The position numbers and the translations under genes were made by a program. 64,000 nucleotides of DNA from Clostridium rhizosphaerae (GTDB lineage Bacteria; Bacillota; Clostridia; Clostridiales; Clostridiaceae): the NCBI RefSeq assembly GCF_016765585.1, contig NZ_JAESWC010000018.1, positions 310,001-374,000 of the forward strand, given 5' to 3'. This document shows positions 1 to 8,910 of this stretch, one piece after another; position 1 is the first letter of the stretch; each line of letters opens with the position of its first letter. The notes under the pieces are model-generated. The model was not told the origin of the DNA. It did no database searches and saw only the letters and a program-made list of their open reading frames with translations.

Positions 1-696
1 CATAATAATAGTAGTTATTTCAGGATGTTTTTTAAGTAAAGCTTTTATAAAATCATTTTTGCCGGGAAATACTTGTGAAGCTGTTATAAGCACCACCATA
101 ACCTCGTTGCTTACAAAGCCGGTTTTAACTAAAACGTGGCGAAGAAATCCCTGCCCCCTATCTTCATCATAGGCCCTCAGTTTGAAAGATTTCATTAGTT
201 CCTTTACACTTGCTATTATCATATCGGCTCTTTTATCTTGAATCATACACTTTTCAATAGGAATAACACGATGGGTGTTTTCTTCATAAATTCCAGATAC
301 TATTTTCCCCTTTTGATCTTGTGAAAGAGTGGAATGAATCTTATTTCTATAATAAAAAGGCTCTGCCATAGTTAAAATCTTATTTATCTTGCCAAAAGGC
401 TTCATAAGCTTTTCTATTTTTTGCTGCTTGAATTCAGCTTGACTTTCATAAGACATGTGCTGAAGCTGACAGCCACCGCAATTATTAAAATAAGGACACT
501 TTGGTGTTATCCTGCTCTTTGCTTTCTCATCAATTTTAATAACTTTTGCCTTTACAAAATCTTTTTTTTGTATTATCTCCACTATAGCTGTTTCACCCTC
601 AAGCAAGTTAGGCACATGAACAATTTTGTTTTTTATCTTTACAATTCCTTTTCCTTCTTCATCCATTCCAATACATTTTACTTTTATTTGTTCCAT
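1..696 (-). CDS. TrmA/RumA-family RNA (uracil-5-)-methyltransferase, N-terminal part (cut by window edge)
   Basis: The frame is open from an ATG at 696 to the first base of the window, so 232 residues are visible and the catalytic C-terminus lies outside. Residues 1-60 look like a TRAM RNA-binding domain. Cys67, Cys73 and Cys76 form the CX5CX2C pattern of the [4Fe-4S] cluster in RumA/RlmD-type enzymes, and a further Cys follows in the middle of the protein. The family makes 5-methyluridine in rRNA or tRNA with S-adenosylmethionine. An AGGTG-like ribosome site precedes the ATG. A complete paralogue lies at 1459-2817, on the other side of the small ssb gene. The family is clear; which RNA and which uridine cannot be told. 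Confidence 0.9.
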   Translation of the reverse strand, partial: MEQIKVKCIGMDEEGKGIVKIKNKIVHVPNLLEGETAIVEIIQKKDFVKAKVIKIDEKAKSRITPKCPYFNNCGGCQLQHMSYESQAEFKQQKIEKLMKPFGKINKILTMAEPFYYRNKIHSTLSQDQKGKIVSGIYEENTHRVIPIEKCMIQDKRADMIIASVKELMKSFKLRAYDEDRGQGFLRHVLVKTGFVSNEVMVVLITASQVFPGKNDFIKALLKKHPEITTIIM

Positions 697-910
697 ACTA
701 TTTTTCACCTTTTCGTAATTATTTGCTCTTTATAGATAATGCGCGCTGAAATTTAACTTACTACAGTAAAAATAGTTAAAGTAATTGTCTTCTTCACTGT
801 TTATAAGCTTATATTTGATGCTGTTTATCTATAATATCATCTGTACATTACTTAATTATGTATCAATTATATATAATTGTGTATGCTTTCTCAAGTTATC
901 ATTAGCTAAA

Positions 911-1012
911 TATAATGCAATAAAGTTCTTACATTAATGATGTCACAAAATATCCAATCTTCAAGGATTTTTGGGACATCATTAATGTGTTAGAACTTTT
1001 GCATTGTATATA
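911..1012. repeat. Palindromic repeat element, copy 1 of 3
   Basis: About 102 bp of imperfect palindrome. The left arm (911-944, containing AATAAAGTTCTTACATT) pairs with the right arm (975-1012, containing TTAGAACTTTTGCATT) around a core of about 30 bp. Near-identical arms occur at 27551-27656 and 29904-30006. It fills most of the gene-free stretch 697-1084, in which I see no other feature. It carries no ORF. It could be a MITE- or REP-like element. The core reads in the opposite sense to copy 3 when the arms are aligned. Confidence 0.85.
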
Positions 1013-1084
1013 TAAAAAAATTTCAGAACATATGTTTGCAATTCGAAAATTTGGAAATACTTTAAGAAAAAGGAGATGAATATA

Positions 1085-1420
1085 ATGAATAATGTATTAT
1101 TAACCGGTAATTTAACAAAAGATGCTGAGCTATTGGAATTTAATGATAGCAAAAGAAAAGCAATAAAATTTATCTTAGCAGTAAGCAAAAATCGTAAAAA
1201 TTCTGATGGTTCAAAAGATGTAGATTTTATTCCTGTGATTTACTTTACAAATTATTCTGAAAAACTCATTACCTATTTAACTAAAGGTAGAACTATATCT
1301 GTTTCGGGAAAACTAAGCATTAGATCAGCTGTAGGAACTGATGGTACAAAAAGATATTTTACAAATGTAGTAGCAAATAATATTGATTTTCTAGGCAGTA
1401 ATAAGACAAAAGCACAATAG
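1085..1420 (+). CDS. ssb: Small single-stranded DNA-binding protein
   Basis: 111 residues forming one OB fold of the bacterial SSB family; the N-terminus MNNVLLTGNLTKDAEL is typical of strand 1. It should bind single-stranded DNA as an oligomer. The start is set by AGGAG at 1071-1075, which lies nine bases before the ATG at 1085; the in-frame ATG at 1076 abuts the ribosome site and is unlikely. The protein ends soon after the OB fold (DFLGSNKTKAQ) and lacks the acidic DDDIPF-like tip with which the main SSB recruits repair proteins. It is therefore probably an accessory paralogue rather than the essential SSB. It is monocistronic, with a terminator just after the stop. Confidence 0.85.
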   Translation: MNNVLLTGNLTKDAELLEFNDSKRKAIKFILAVSKNRKNSDGSKDVDFIPVIYFTNYSEKLITYLTKGRTISVSGKLSIRSAVGTDGTKRYFTNVVANNIDFLGSNKTKAQ

Positions 1421-1422
1421 AA

Positions 1423-1446
1423 AAGCAGAGGTTTATGCCTCTGCTT
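1423..1446. terminator. Bidirectional intrinsic terminator between ssb and the methyltransferase
   Basis: A perfect 9-bp stem, AAGCAGAGG / CCTCTGCTT, with a 6-base loop. Convergent genes end on both sides. The minus strand has a TTTTCT run after the stem, and the plus strand a weaker AAATTTCT. Confidence 0.8.
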
Positions 1447-1458
1447 AAATTTCTAACT

Positions 1459-2817
1459 TTATAATTTTTTACTTAATTTAACTACAGTTTCGATGTGAGG
1501 GGTATGAGGAAATAAATCCATTAAAACTACTTTTTCAACTACATATCCTTCAGAAGTTAAAGTAGTTAAATCATTAACCAAACTCTTTGGGTTGCAGGAT
1601 ACATAAATTATATCCTTAGCATTAAAATCTATTACATACTTTAATGCGGTCGGATGAACTCCTGGTCTTGGAGGATCAAGAATTATAATATCCGGCTTAT
1701 CTTTAACCTGTGTAATTACCTTAGCTACATCACCTGCAATAAAGGTGCAGTTGTTAAGTCCATTCAATTTTGCATTTTCATTTGCTGCTTCAACTGCTTC
1801 CTCAATAAGTTCAATCCCAATAACCTTTTTTGCATTAGGGGCAACAATCTGGCCTATTGTTCCTGTACCGCAGTATAAGTCGAAAACCACTTTTGAATCG
1901 GAGTCCTCCATAAAGTCTCTTACTAAACTATAAAGCTTTTCTGCTCCCTTTGAATTTGTCTGAAAGAAGGAAAATGGAGTTATTATAAACTTCAAACCTA
2001 AAAGCTTCTCAATAATATAGTCTCTGCCGAAAAGTATATTTACTTTGTCTGCAGCAACTACATCAGATAATGAATCATTTACTGAATGGATTATTCCTGT
2101 AAGCAGCCCTTCATAAGGCATACTTCTTAAAATTTCTGTTATTTCGCTAAAATCAAAATCTATTTGCGAGGTTGTAACTATATTTATTAATATTTCGCCT
2201 GTATTTTTAGCTTTTCTAATAACTAAATTTCTTAAAAATCCTTCATGTTTCATAACTTTATACTGAGGCAGATTTTTTTCTCTAAAGTACTTTAATACAG
2301 AAGATAATATCTTTCTATAGTCCTCATCAATAATTTGACAGCTATCAACTGTAACAATTCCAAAACTCTTTCCTTTTATGTGCATACCAAGTGACAATTC
2401 TCCGCCTTTTTCATAATCACCAAAGGTAAACTCCATTTTATTTCTATATTCAAACTCTTCAGGGCTTTTTTCAATACCTAGAAATTCAAAACCTTTTATA
2501 TCTCCTTGTTCTAATAACTCAAGCACTTGCTGCTTTTTAAATTCAAGCTGTTTTTCATAAGATATAAATTGGTGAGTACAGCCTCCACATTCATTAAAAT
2601 GAGGACATTTGTTTTCAATCTTATAGTTTACATCTTCCAATACTTCAAGAGTCTTAGCCTCAGCATAGCTATCTTTTTTCTTTGATATTCTTCCTAAAAT
2701 CTTTTGTCCTGGAAGAGCATTCTTTACATATACCTTCTTATCTTCAACATTTCCAACCCCAAAGCCTGGAAACTCAGTTTTTTCTATTAGAATTTCATAT
2801 TCTTTTCCTTTTCTCAT
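1459..2817 (-). CDS. 23S rRNA (uracil-5-)-methyltransferase RumA/RlmCD-type
   Basis: 452 residues and complete. A TRAM domain (about 1-60) is followed by Cys71-X5-Cys77-X2-Cys80 for the [4Fe-4S] cluster and a C-terminal Rossmann methyltransferase domain. DPPRPG lies at 381-386, the catalytic Cys is 408 in VSCNP, and an HTPHIETV motif follows near the end. The enzyme makes m5U in RNA using S-adenosylmethionine. The start is the ATG at 2817, because AGGAGG sits at 2823-2828 directly before it; the longer frame from 2841 would put the ribosome site inside the gene. It is paralogous to the partial gene at 1-696. Target uridine unknown. Confidence 0.92.
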   Translation of the reverse strand: MRKGKEYEILIEKTEFPGFGVGNVEDKKVYVKNALPGQKILGRISKKKDSYAEAKTLEVLEDVNYKIENKCPHFNECGGCTHQFISYEKQLEFKKQQVLELLEQGDIKGFEFLGIEKSPEEFEYRNKMEFTFGDYEKGGELSLGMHIKGKSFGIVTVDSCQIIDEDYRKILSSVLKYFREKNLPQYKVMKHEGFLRNLVIRKAKNTGEILINIVTTSQIDFDFSEITEILRSMPYEGLLTGIIHSVNDSLSDVVAADKVNILFGRDYIIEKLLGLKFIITPFSFFQTNSKGAEKLYSLVRDFMEDSDSKVVFDLYCGTGTIGQIVAPNAKKVIGIELIEEAVEAANENAKLNGLNNCTFIAGDVAKVITQVKDKPDIIILDPPRPGVHPTALKYVIDFNAKDIIYVSCNPKSLVNDLTTLTSEGYVVEKVVLMDLFPHTPHIETVVKLSKKL

Positions 2818-3107
2818 ATATTTCCTCCTGTTGTGCGGCATAATCCTTTATTTAATTTACCTACATTTGCGCAACATAATCTATTATGCTATAGCATTTA
2901 TATTATGTAAATATATATTAATGAATGAATTGTGTAATTTAAAAATAAAATGCACATTCTATATTTAGATAAATATAAAAATTTCCAAAAATGACTTAAT
3001 ACTTTTTAATAAATTCGTTACAATTTATTCATTATTCTGTTGATGTTTAGACATAAAACAAGCTTATACTTGAGTAATTGAAATTTTTCCTGGGGGTTTT
3101 TATAAAA

Positions 3108-4970
3108 ATGAAAAAATTTAATTCTTTTATATTACATAATGTTGACATATATTTATTCTTTATTTCATTAGTTATAAAAATACTTATATTCAGCAGACAA
3201 ATACAATCCAATTATTTTTCTTATAAATCTATATTAAGTCCTATAATTGCTTCAACTTTGATTTTATGCAGTTTTTTATTTTTAATTAACAAAAGAAAAA
3301 GAATAAGATTTATAATGTTCTTAGATTTATTTTTAAGCTTTATAATTATCTGTGATATAAATTATTATAGGTATTTTAAAGATATTCCTTCAATTTCCGT
3401 TGTTCGAAACGGGCTATTGCTTGGTGATGTTAAGTCCAGTGTTGGCAGCCTGTTTAAGTTTAGTGATTTACTGTTTTTAGCAGACTTAGCCATATTTTTT
3501 ATAATTAAAGAATTTTATAATCACATATCTTCTAAAAATCAATTTCTAAGCATGAAATTTGCATCATTTGCCTTGGTACTATCTTTAGGATGTGTACTAA
3601 ATGGCTACTATATAAATAAACTTTCTATTGAACAGCCAAGACTCTTAAGCACAATGTTTAATAGAGTATATATTGCAAACGAGCTTGGTATCGTAAATGC
3701 TCATGGTGTTGATATCTATAATGAAATAAAAAATGATATTTCAAAGCATACCCTACTTTCAAAAGAAAAAGAAGCTGATATAAAAACCTTCTTAGAAACA
3801 AACACAGAACAAGAAAGTACAGAGCTTAAAGGAGAAGGAAAAGGAAAAAACCTCATAATGATACAAGTAGAAGCTCTTCAGCAGTTTGCAATAAATAAAA
3901 CAGTTAACGGTCAGGAGATTACTCCTAATTTGAATAGATGGATAAAAAAGAGTGCTTATTTTAATAACTTTTTTTATCAAGTATCAGGAGGGGGCACCTC
4001 AGATGCTGAATTTATGACTAACAACTCTATATACCCTGCCCCTTCTGGTGCTGCCTATTATTTATATTCTGACAATGAATATAATTCTCTAGGAACTGCA
4101 CTTAAGAAAGAAGGCTATAATACCGCTGCTTTTCATGGTTATAAAAGCACATTTTGGAATAGAGATGTTATGTATAAAAATGAGGGAATTGATAATTTTT
4201 ACAACGAAAGAGATTTTAATATTGATTCACAGGTTGGTTTGGGGCTTAGTGATAAATCCTTTTTGGATCAATCACTTGAAAAAATAAAAACTATGCAAAA
4301 GCCATATTACTCTTTCCTTATCACCTTAAGCAGCCATTTTCCTTACGATGATCAAAAGGGCTATGGAAACTTTTATAATGGTGAATTAAGCGGAACATTA
4401 GTTGGAGATTATATTAATGCTATACATTATACTGACGAAGCTTTAGGAAGCTTTTTAGATAATCTTGATAAAGAAGGTATCTTAAAAGACTCGATTGTAG
4501 TTTTATACGGTGACCACAACGCTATACCAGATGATAAAAAAGAGGTTTTAGCAAAATTTGAGGGAGTGTCATCTATTAATGATTTGCAGTGGGCAATGCT
4601 TCAAAAAGTTCCTATGTTTATCCATTTTCCAGATGACAAGCACAGCGGTATATATGATACCTTTGGAGGAGAGATGGACATTTATCCCACTCTGGCTAAT
4701 ATCTTTTCTATAGAATCTAAAAATATGCTTGGTAAGGATTTATTTAATGCCACAAAAGGAAATGTATTGTTTAGAAATGGATCTTTTACTGACGGCAATA
4801 TATATTACCACGCCCCAAGCAATACTTATTATAACATCGCCAGTGGAGAAAAACTTGCTGAAGACGAAAGCTTAAAAAGCAAAAAGGAAGATACTTTAAC
4901 TCAGCTTGAGTATTCAGATGATATTTTAAAGCATAATCTTTTAAAGAAATATATAGATGACTCTAATTAA
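3108..4970 (+). CDS. LtaS-family membrane sulfatase-fold phosphoglycerol transferase
   Basis: 620 residues. Five N-terminal hydrophobic helices (about residues 10-170) anchor an extracellular alkaline-phosphatase/sulfatase-fold domain. The LtaS metal and nucleophile residues are visible: Glu255 in QVEALQ, Thr297 in GGGTSDAEF, SHFPY, and the Asp/His pair in YGDHN. The positions closely match Staphylococcus LtaS (Glu255, Thr300). The family moves glycerol phosphate from phosphatidylglycerol to lipoteichoic acid or to a primer. The ATG at 3108 lies 11 bases after GGGGG; an in-frame TTG at 3078 has no ribosome site. It is monocistronic with its own terminator. A role in another phosphoglycerol polymer is possible. 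Confidence 0.88.
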   Translation: MKKFNSFILHNVDIYLFFISLVIKILIFSRQIQSNYFSYKSILSPIIASTLILCSFLFLINKRKRIRFIMFLDLFLSFIIICDINYYRYFKDIPSISVVRNGLLLGDVKSSVGSLFKFSDLLFLADLAIFFIIKEFYNHISSKNQFLSMKFASFALVLSLGCVLNGYYINKLSIEQPRLLSTMFNRVYIANELGIVNAHGVDIYNEIKNDISKHTLLSKEKEADIKTFLETNTEQESTELKGEGKGKNLIMIQVEALQQFAINKTVNGQEITPNLNRWIKKSAYFNNFFYQVSGGGTSDAEFMTNNSIYPAPSGAAYYLYSDNEYNSLGTALKKEGYNTAAFHGYKSTFWNRDVMYKNEGIDNFYNERDFNIDSQVGLGLSDKSFLDQSLEKIKTMQKPYYSFLITLSSHFPYDDQKGYGNFYNGELSGTLVGDYINAIHYTDEALGSFLDNLDKEGILKDSIVVLYGDHNAIPDDKKEVLAKFEGVSSINDLQWAMLQKVPMFIHFPDDKHSGIYDTFGGEMDIYPTLANIFSIESKNMLGKDLFNATKGNVLFRNGSFTDGNIYYHAPSNTYYNIASGEKLAEDESLKSKKEDTLTQLEYSDDILKHNLLKKYIDDSN

Positions 4971-4975
4971 TTTAT

Positions 4976-5006
4976 AAAGGTGTCAGAACTATATGCTGTC
5001 ACCTTT
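4976..5006 (+). terminator. Terminator of the LtaS-type gene
   Basis: An 11-bp stem, AAAGGTGTCAG / CTGTCACCTTT, with one T-T mismatch and a 9-base loop. It begins 5 bases after the stop codon and is followed by the T-rich TATATTATCC. Confidence 0.75.
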
Positions 5007-5104
5007 ATATTATCCTCATACTATTTTTATTGGACTTGTTATACAGATTTATGATAAACTTTATATTGTTTGATAATATTTAATAAGCTTAGGACGGTGT
5101 TAAT

Positions 5105-5890
5105 ATGCCTCTCAATTCAAATTTAAGTCATGATTTTTTAATGAAGCTTCTTATACTTTGCCCGGCAGGTTTTTTAGCTGCATTAGTTGATTCTATAGCT
5201 GGAGGAGGCGGGCTCATAAGCGTACCTGCCTATCTATTAGCTGGCATCCCACCTCATGTTACCTTAGGAACAAATAAATTTTCCTCAACTGCTGCTTCTT
5301 TTACAAGTTCTCTTAAGTTTGCTCGGTCAGGCAAAATTAACTTCAATATTATGAAATATTTAGCACCACTCACCCTTGTAGGTGCAGTCCTAGGTGTAAC
5401 TTCTGTACTAAAAGTTGATCAAAGCTTTTTATATAGTTTAGTACTTATATTAATTCTTTGCGTTGGAGTTTATAGCTTTTTTTCAAAATCTATAGGCATG
5501 GAGGATAAGTTTAAAGGCACTTCAAGAAAAACAATTTTACTTGGAATGATACTTGCGCTTGCCTTAGGTTTTTACGATGGATTTTTCGGACCTGGTACAG
5601 GCTCCTTTTTAATCTTTGGGCTCATAAGTATTTATGGTTTTGACTTTGTTAAGGCAAGTGGAAATGCAAAGTTTTTGAACTTTATCAGCAATATAACTTC
5701 TTTATTACTTTTTGCTGCACATGGACAAATAAACTATATTCTTGGAATACCTGTAGCTATATTTATGATATTTGGAGCTCGCTTAGGTACCGTAATGGCA
5801 ATTAATAAAGGTTCAAAGCTTATAAAACCAATTTTTATTACTATGTCTTTAGGTGTCGCTGTAAAAATGTTATATCAAATGATTTTCTAA
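5105..5890 (+). CDS. TSUP-family (TauE/SafE-like) membrane permease
   Basis: 261 residues made almost wholly of hydrophobic helices (about seven or eight). The first has the glycine-rich AALVDSIAGGGGLISVPAYL pattern of the sulfite-exporter TauE/SafE (TSUP) family, and the second half repeats it as LGFYDGFFGPGTGSFL, which shows the internal duplication of the family. TSUP proteins move sulfite, sulfonates or other small organosulfur or carboxylate anions. The neighbours give no hint of the substrate. The ATG follows AGGACGGTG. The gene has its own strong terminator. Confidence 0.88.
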   Translation: MPLNSNLSHDFLMKLLILCPAGFLAALVDSIAGGGGLISVPAYLLAGIPPHVTLGTNKFSSTAASFTSSLKFARSGKINFNIMKYLAPLTLVGAVLGVTSVLKVDQSFLYSLVLILILCVGVYSFFSKSIGMEDKFKGTSRKTILLGMILALALGFYDGFFGPGTGSFLIFGLISIYGFDFVKASGNAKFLNFISNITSLLLFAAHGQINYILGIPVAIFMIFGARLGTVMAINKGSKLIKPIFITMSLGVAVKMLYQMIF

Positions 5891-5901
5891 AAAGCAAATT
5901 T

Positions 5902-5942
5902 AAAAGCCTAGGTTTAATTAATTTTTTTAAACCTAGGCTTTT
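5902..5942. terminator. Strong bidirectional terminator
   Basis: A perfect 16-bp stem, AAAAGCCTAGGTTTAA / TTAAACCTAGGCTTTT, with a 9-base loop. It lies between the convergent TSUP gene and the zinc-ribbon gene, with T runs on both strands. Confidence 0.88.
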
Positions 5943-5943
5943 A

Positions 5944-6189
5944 TTATAATATCTTTCTCAACTTTTCCCCATTATATTCTCTAATAAATTTACTGTTACT
6001 CTCATCCCTTATCAAAAGTCTTGCTGTATTATCTTTTATTTTTAATACTTTACCCTTTAATTTTGTACCTATAACATTAACGGGAGCTCCTACTGCCAGC
6101 TCATCAATATAGCTGCTGCTGCAGTAACTGCAGCTTTCTCCATTACTTATTACCCTTTTACATTCGTTACAATAGTAAAGCTTATCCAT
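5944..6189 (-). CDS. Small zinc-ribbon protein
   Basis: 81 residues. CNEC at 7-10 and CSYC at about 20-23 form a treble-clef or rubredoxin-like zinc ribbon. The second half (about 30-81) is predicted to be a small beta-rich domain (VGAPVNVIGTKLKGKVLKI), similar in look to an SH3/KOW-like fold. AGGAGG lies 9 bases before the ATG. Function unknown. It is transcribed alone, ending in the terminator shared with the TSUP gene. Confidence 0.75.
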   Translation of the reverse strand: MDKLYYCNECKRVISNGESCSYCSSSYIDELAVGAPVNVIGTKLKGKVLKIKDNTARLLIRDESNSKFIREYNGEKLRKIL

Positions 6190-6330
6190 GTGTTCCCATC
6201 CTCCTAAAAATTAGTTGTTAAGTTTAAAACCTCTCATAAATTCTAAACTTCTTAACTCTATAATTATATTCTATATTTTCTAAATATTTCCTTCCATATT
6301 TTAGAAATTTTTGATAATATTTAATTAAAA

Positions 6331-6368
6331 AAGAAAACTTCAGGTTTAAATTTACCTGAAGTTTTCTT
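6331..6368 (-). terminator. Terminator overlapping the 3' end of the HAD phosphatase gene
   Basis: A 15-bp stem, AAGAAAACTTCAGGT / ACCTGAAGTTTTCTT, with an 8-base loop that contains most of the stop codon of the minus-strand gene. It is followed on the minus strand by TTTTTAATTAAA. Confidence 0.85.
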
Positions 6369-6999
6369 CACTAACTATATTAAGAATATCTTTTATATTG
6401 TCTATAGAATAATCTGGTGAATAAGCCATAATCTTATCTAAAGGAAGCACCGTATATTTTACTACACAAGATTTCGCTCCTGCATTCTTTCCACAAAGTA
6501 TATCAAAATGGCTGTCTCCAACCATTAGAGATTCATATGGCTTAACACCTAATATACTGCAGGCCTTTTCAATAGGCTCCGCTTCTGGCTTATGTTTTAC
6601 TGTATCCTCAGGAGTAATAACAACATCCATAATGTCTAGCATATTAAAAAGCTTTAGCCCTCTTTCAGCTATACCTCTTCTCTTCGATGTTACTATACCA
6701 ACCTTTATACCTAAAGCTTTAAGCTCCTCTATTGTCTCTTTAGCTCCAACAATTTCTTTTGTTAATTCATCATGTATTGCCTCATTATGTGCCCTATAGG
6801 TTTGAATTAGAATATGTGCATTTTCCTTATCATATCTTGCTAGAGTATCTATAAGTGGTTCCCCAAAATATAAAACTATTTCACTTTCCGAAACCTCTTT
6901 ATTAAGATGCTTTTTAAATGTATGCTTAAAAGATTGTATAATGAGATTGTTTGTATCAATTAATGTACCGTCTAAATCAAATAAAACTGCTTTTATCAA
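6352..6999 (-). CDS. HAD-superfamily phosphatase, PpaX/Gph-like
   Basis: 215 residues. Motif I is DLDGT at 8-12, so Asp8 is the nucleophile. Motif II is the Ser/Thr in GIVTSKRR, motif III the Lys in KHKPEAEP, and motif IV GDSHFD. The alpha-helical cap between motifs I and II is of the beta-phosphoglucomutase/phosphoglycolate-phosphatase type. The closest named relatives are PpaX (pyrophosphatase) and Gph. It starts at TTG, eight bases after AAGGAG; no ATG is available. Substrate not determinable from sequence alone. Confidence 0.85.
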   Translation of the reverse strand: MIKAVLFDLDGTLIDTNNLIIQSFKHTFKKHLNKEVSESEIVLYFGEPLIDTLARYDKENAHILIQTYRAHNEAIHDELTKEIVGAKETIEELKALGIKVGIVTSKRRGIAERGLKLFNMLDIMDVVITPEDTVKHKPEAEPIEKACSILGVKPYESLMVGDSHFDILCGKNAGAKSCVVKYTVLPLDKIMAYSPDYSIDNIKDILNIVSEENFR

Positions 7000-7074
7000 A
7001 TTACGTTCTCCTTATGCAATTAATTTTATTAGTATCTATTATATAATTAAAATATTATTTGTGCAAATAAAGAA

Positions 7075-7094
7075 GGTACAGAATAATCTGTACC
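7075..7094 (-). terminator. Terminator of the purine permease gene
   Basis: An 8-bp perfect stem, GGTACAGA / TCTGTACC, with a 4-base loop, followed on the minus strand by TTCTTTATTTG. It starts 6 bases after the permease stop codon. Confidence 0.85.
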
Positions 7095-7100
7095 AAAGCT

Positions 7101-8525
7101 TTAGTGAGGAAGAAGTATAAATCTTAGAATAAACAAAGCTGCCAATATATATATAATAGGGTGTACTTCCTTACGTTTTCCTGTCGCTAATTTTACTATT
7201 GGATAGAATATTATACCTGATGCTATTCCATTTGCTATACTGTAGCTAAAAGGCATAATTGCTATTGTAAAGAAAACTGGCAGTGCTTCAGTAAAATCGC
7301 TAAAGTCTATTTCTTTAATTGCTCCAAGCATTAATGCTCCAACAATAACTAATGCTGGTGCTGTTGCCTCTGGTGGAACAATCCCTACAATTCCACTGAA
7401 GAATAAGGAAAGAACAAATAAAATTCCAACAGTAAAGGAAGTCAGTCCAGTTCTTCCTCCTTCAGTAATACCTGCTGTAGATTCAACACAAGTTACTAAG
7501 GTGCTGGTTCCGAGCAATGAACCAAAAGTAGTTGCAACTGCATCGGAAAGCATTGCTTTGTGCATGTTTTTAACCTTACCATCAGGTTCTAGCATATTTG
7601 CCTTTTGTGCTGTTCCAACTAGTGCCCCTATAGTGTCAAATAAATCTACCAAGCTAAAAGTTATAATAACCATTAGGACACTGCTCAGCGCCCCCACAAC
7701 TCCAACACCTCCATGACCTAACAATCCTTTGAAATCTAAGTGAAATAAGGTTGGAGCTATAGATGGTGGAGCACTTAAAATCTTTACGCCTGAGAGATTT
7801 GTGATTCCCATAGGTATTCCTATTATCGTAGTTAACAGTATTCCTAAAAGCATAGCTCCTTTAATTCCTCTAGCCATTAAAATTGCTGTTATTGTTATTC
7901 CTATTATAGTTAAAAGAACTCTTACATTAGTAAAGTTACCAAAAGACACAAGTGTATCTGGATTTGCAACAATAATACCACCGCTTTTAAGCCCTATAAG
8001 AGCTATAAATAATCCTATTCCTCCTGAAATTGCAAGCTTCAAATTATGCGGCAGTGCATTTACTATTTTCTCTCTTATTGATGTTACTGTTATTATAATA
8101 AATAGAATTCCAGATATAAATACCGCCGCAAGTGCCTGCTGCCAGCTGTACTTTAATGTTATACAAACACTAAAAGTAAAGAAAGCATTAAGTCCCATTC
8201 CTGGTGCTAGTACAAAAGGAAGATTTGCATATAAAGCCATTATAAAAGTACCAATTGCTGCTGATATGCATGTAGCTGTAAACACAGAAGCAACTATTGG
8301 ATCATTAAGGGCATTAAAGGCTGCTGCAGCATCTCCTTTAACTCCATTAAGATTCATACCCGCAAATCTTAATATATTGGGGTTAACAAAAATAATATAA
8401 GCTACAGTTATGAAAGTAGTTATACCAGCTAATATTTCAGTTTTTAAATTAGTATTATTCTCTGAGAGTTTAAAAATTCTCTCAAATAATGACTTTTTTG
8501 TATCCTTAGTGTTATCACGATTCAT
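7101..8525 (-). CDS. NCS2-family purine (guanine/hypoxanthine) permease
   Basis: 474 residues with about 12-14 membrane helices. It belongs to the AzgA/PbuG branch of nucleobase:cation symporters: NPNILRFAGMN near the N-terminus, the PFVLAPGMGLNAFF motif near residue 105, and GALVGTAQKANML in the middle. It imports guanine and/or hypoxanthine. The guanine-class riboswitch in the leader supports a purine substrate and predicts repression when guanine is plentiful. The ATG follows TGGAGG. It is monocistronic, with a terminator at 7075-7094. Confidence 0.92.
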   Translation of the reverse strand: MNRDNTKDTKKSLFERIFKLSENNTNLKTEILAGITTFITVAYIIFVNPNILRFAGMNLNGVKGDAAAAFNALNDPIVASVFTATCISAAIGTFIMALYANLPFVLAPGMGLNAFFTFSVCITLKYSWQQALAAVFISGILFIIITVTSIREKIVNALPHNLKLAISGGIGLFIALIGLKSGGIIVANPDTLVSFGNFTNVRVLLTIIGITITAILMARGIKGAMLLGILLTTIIGIPMGITNLSGVKILSAPPSIAPTLFHLDFKGLLGHGGVGVVGALSSVLMVIITFSLVDLFDTIGALVGTAQKANMLEPDGKVKNMHKAMLSDAVATTFGSLLGTSTLVTCVESTAGITEGGRTGLTSFTVGILFVLSLFFSGIVGIVPPEATAPALVIVGALMLGAIKEIDFSDFTEALPVFFTIAIMPFSYSIANGIASGIIFYPIVKLATGKRKEVHPIIYILAALFILRFILLPH

Positions 8526-8571
8526 TGGTTGTCCTCCATTTTTTGTATTTTAAAAACAAAAATCCCCTACT

Positions 8572-8650
8572 GGACTATGTGTAAATCCAATAGCGGAAAT
8601 GAAATTCTAAAATAAAAATAATGAGGCTACTAAGGATTCACCCATAGTCC
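8572..8650 (-). promoter_or_regulatory. Long alternative hairpin in the riboswitch expression platform
   Basis: On the minus strand, GGACTATGGGTGAATCC (8650-8634) can pair over 17 positions with GGATTTACACATAGTCC (8588-8572), with a G-U pair and one mismatch. The upstream strand includes the 3' side of aptamer helix P1, so the two structures exclude each other. A T-rich run (ATTTTTGTTTTT) follows about ten bases later. This is probably the switching element of the purine riboswitch. Which state terminates is not clear to me. Confidence 0.6.
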
Positions 8651-8709
8651 AAAGATTTACGGCCTTTGTGTAGAAACTCTCGAACCCTATTATCGAGAAT
8701 ATATGGATG
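8639..8709 (-). promoter_or_regulatory. Purine riboswitch aptamer, guanine class
   Basis: The minus strand shows P1 as CATCCATA / TATGGGTG (8 bp), P2 as TCTCG / CGAGA, the conserved J2/3 GTTTCTAC, P3 with loop GCCGTAAA, and the J3/1 sequence GGACTAT. The base that pairs with the ligand (position 74 in B. subtilis xpt numbering, after GA) is C, which specifies guanine or hypoxanthine rather than adenine. The permease gene begins about 115 bases downstream. It is the main content of the gene-free stretch 8526-8910. Confidence 0.93.
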
Positions 8710-8910
8710 GGATATTCAATTTTCTATGGGTAAATATTATCATCTCATTCTACAAAAGTCAACAATATTTTCAATTTGCATATCTGCTTTCTACGCTAAT
8801 TTTGATTAAATTATACATTCAAATCATAAAACTTTAATTTTAACTTTAAAAACTAAATAATAACAGCTATACTCTATATGTATTTATAAAAATATAAGGG
8901 GGATTTTACT

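Noticed and set aside
421-735. A 104-codon plus-strand frame over the left edge
   Set aside because: It lies antisense to the clear TrmA-family gene, lacks a ribosome site and reads as Phe/Leu/Tyr-rich shadow sequence.
7801-8400. A 199-codon plus-strand frame antisense to the purine permease
   Set aside because: A long open shadow caused by the codon bias of the hydrophobic permease; no family match and no ribosome site.
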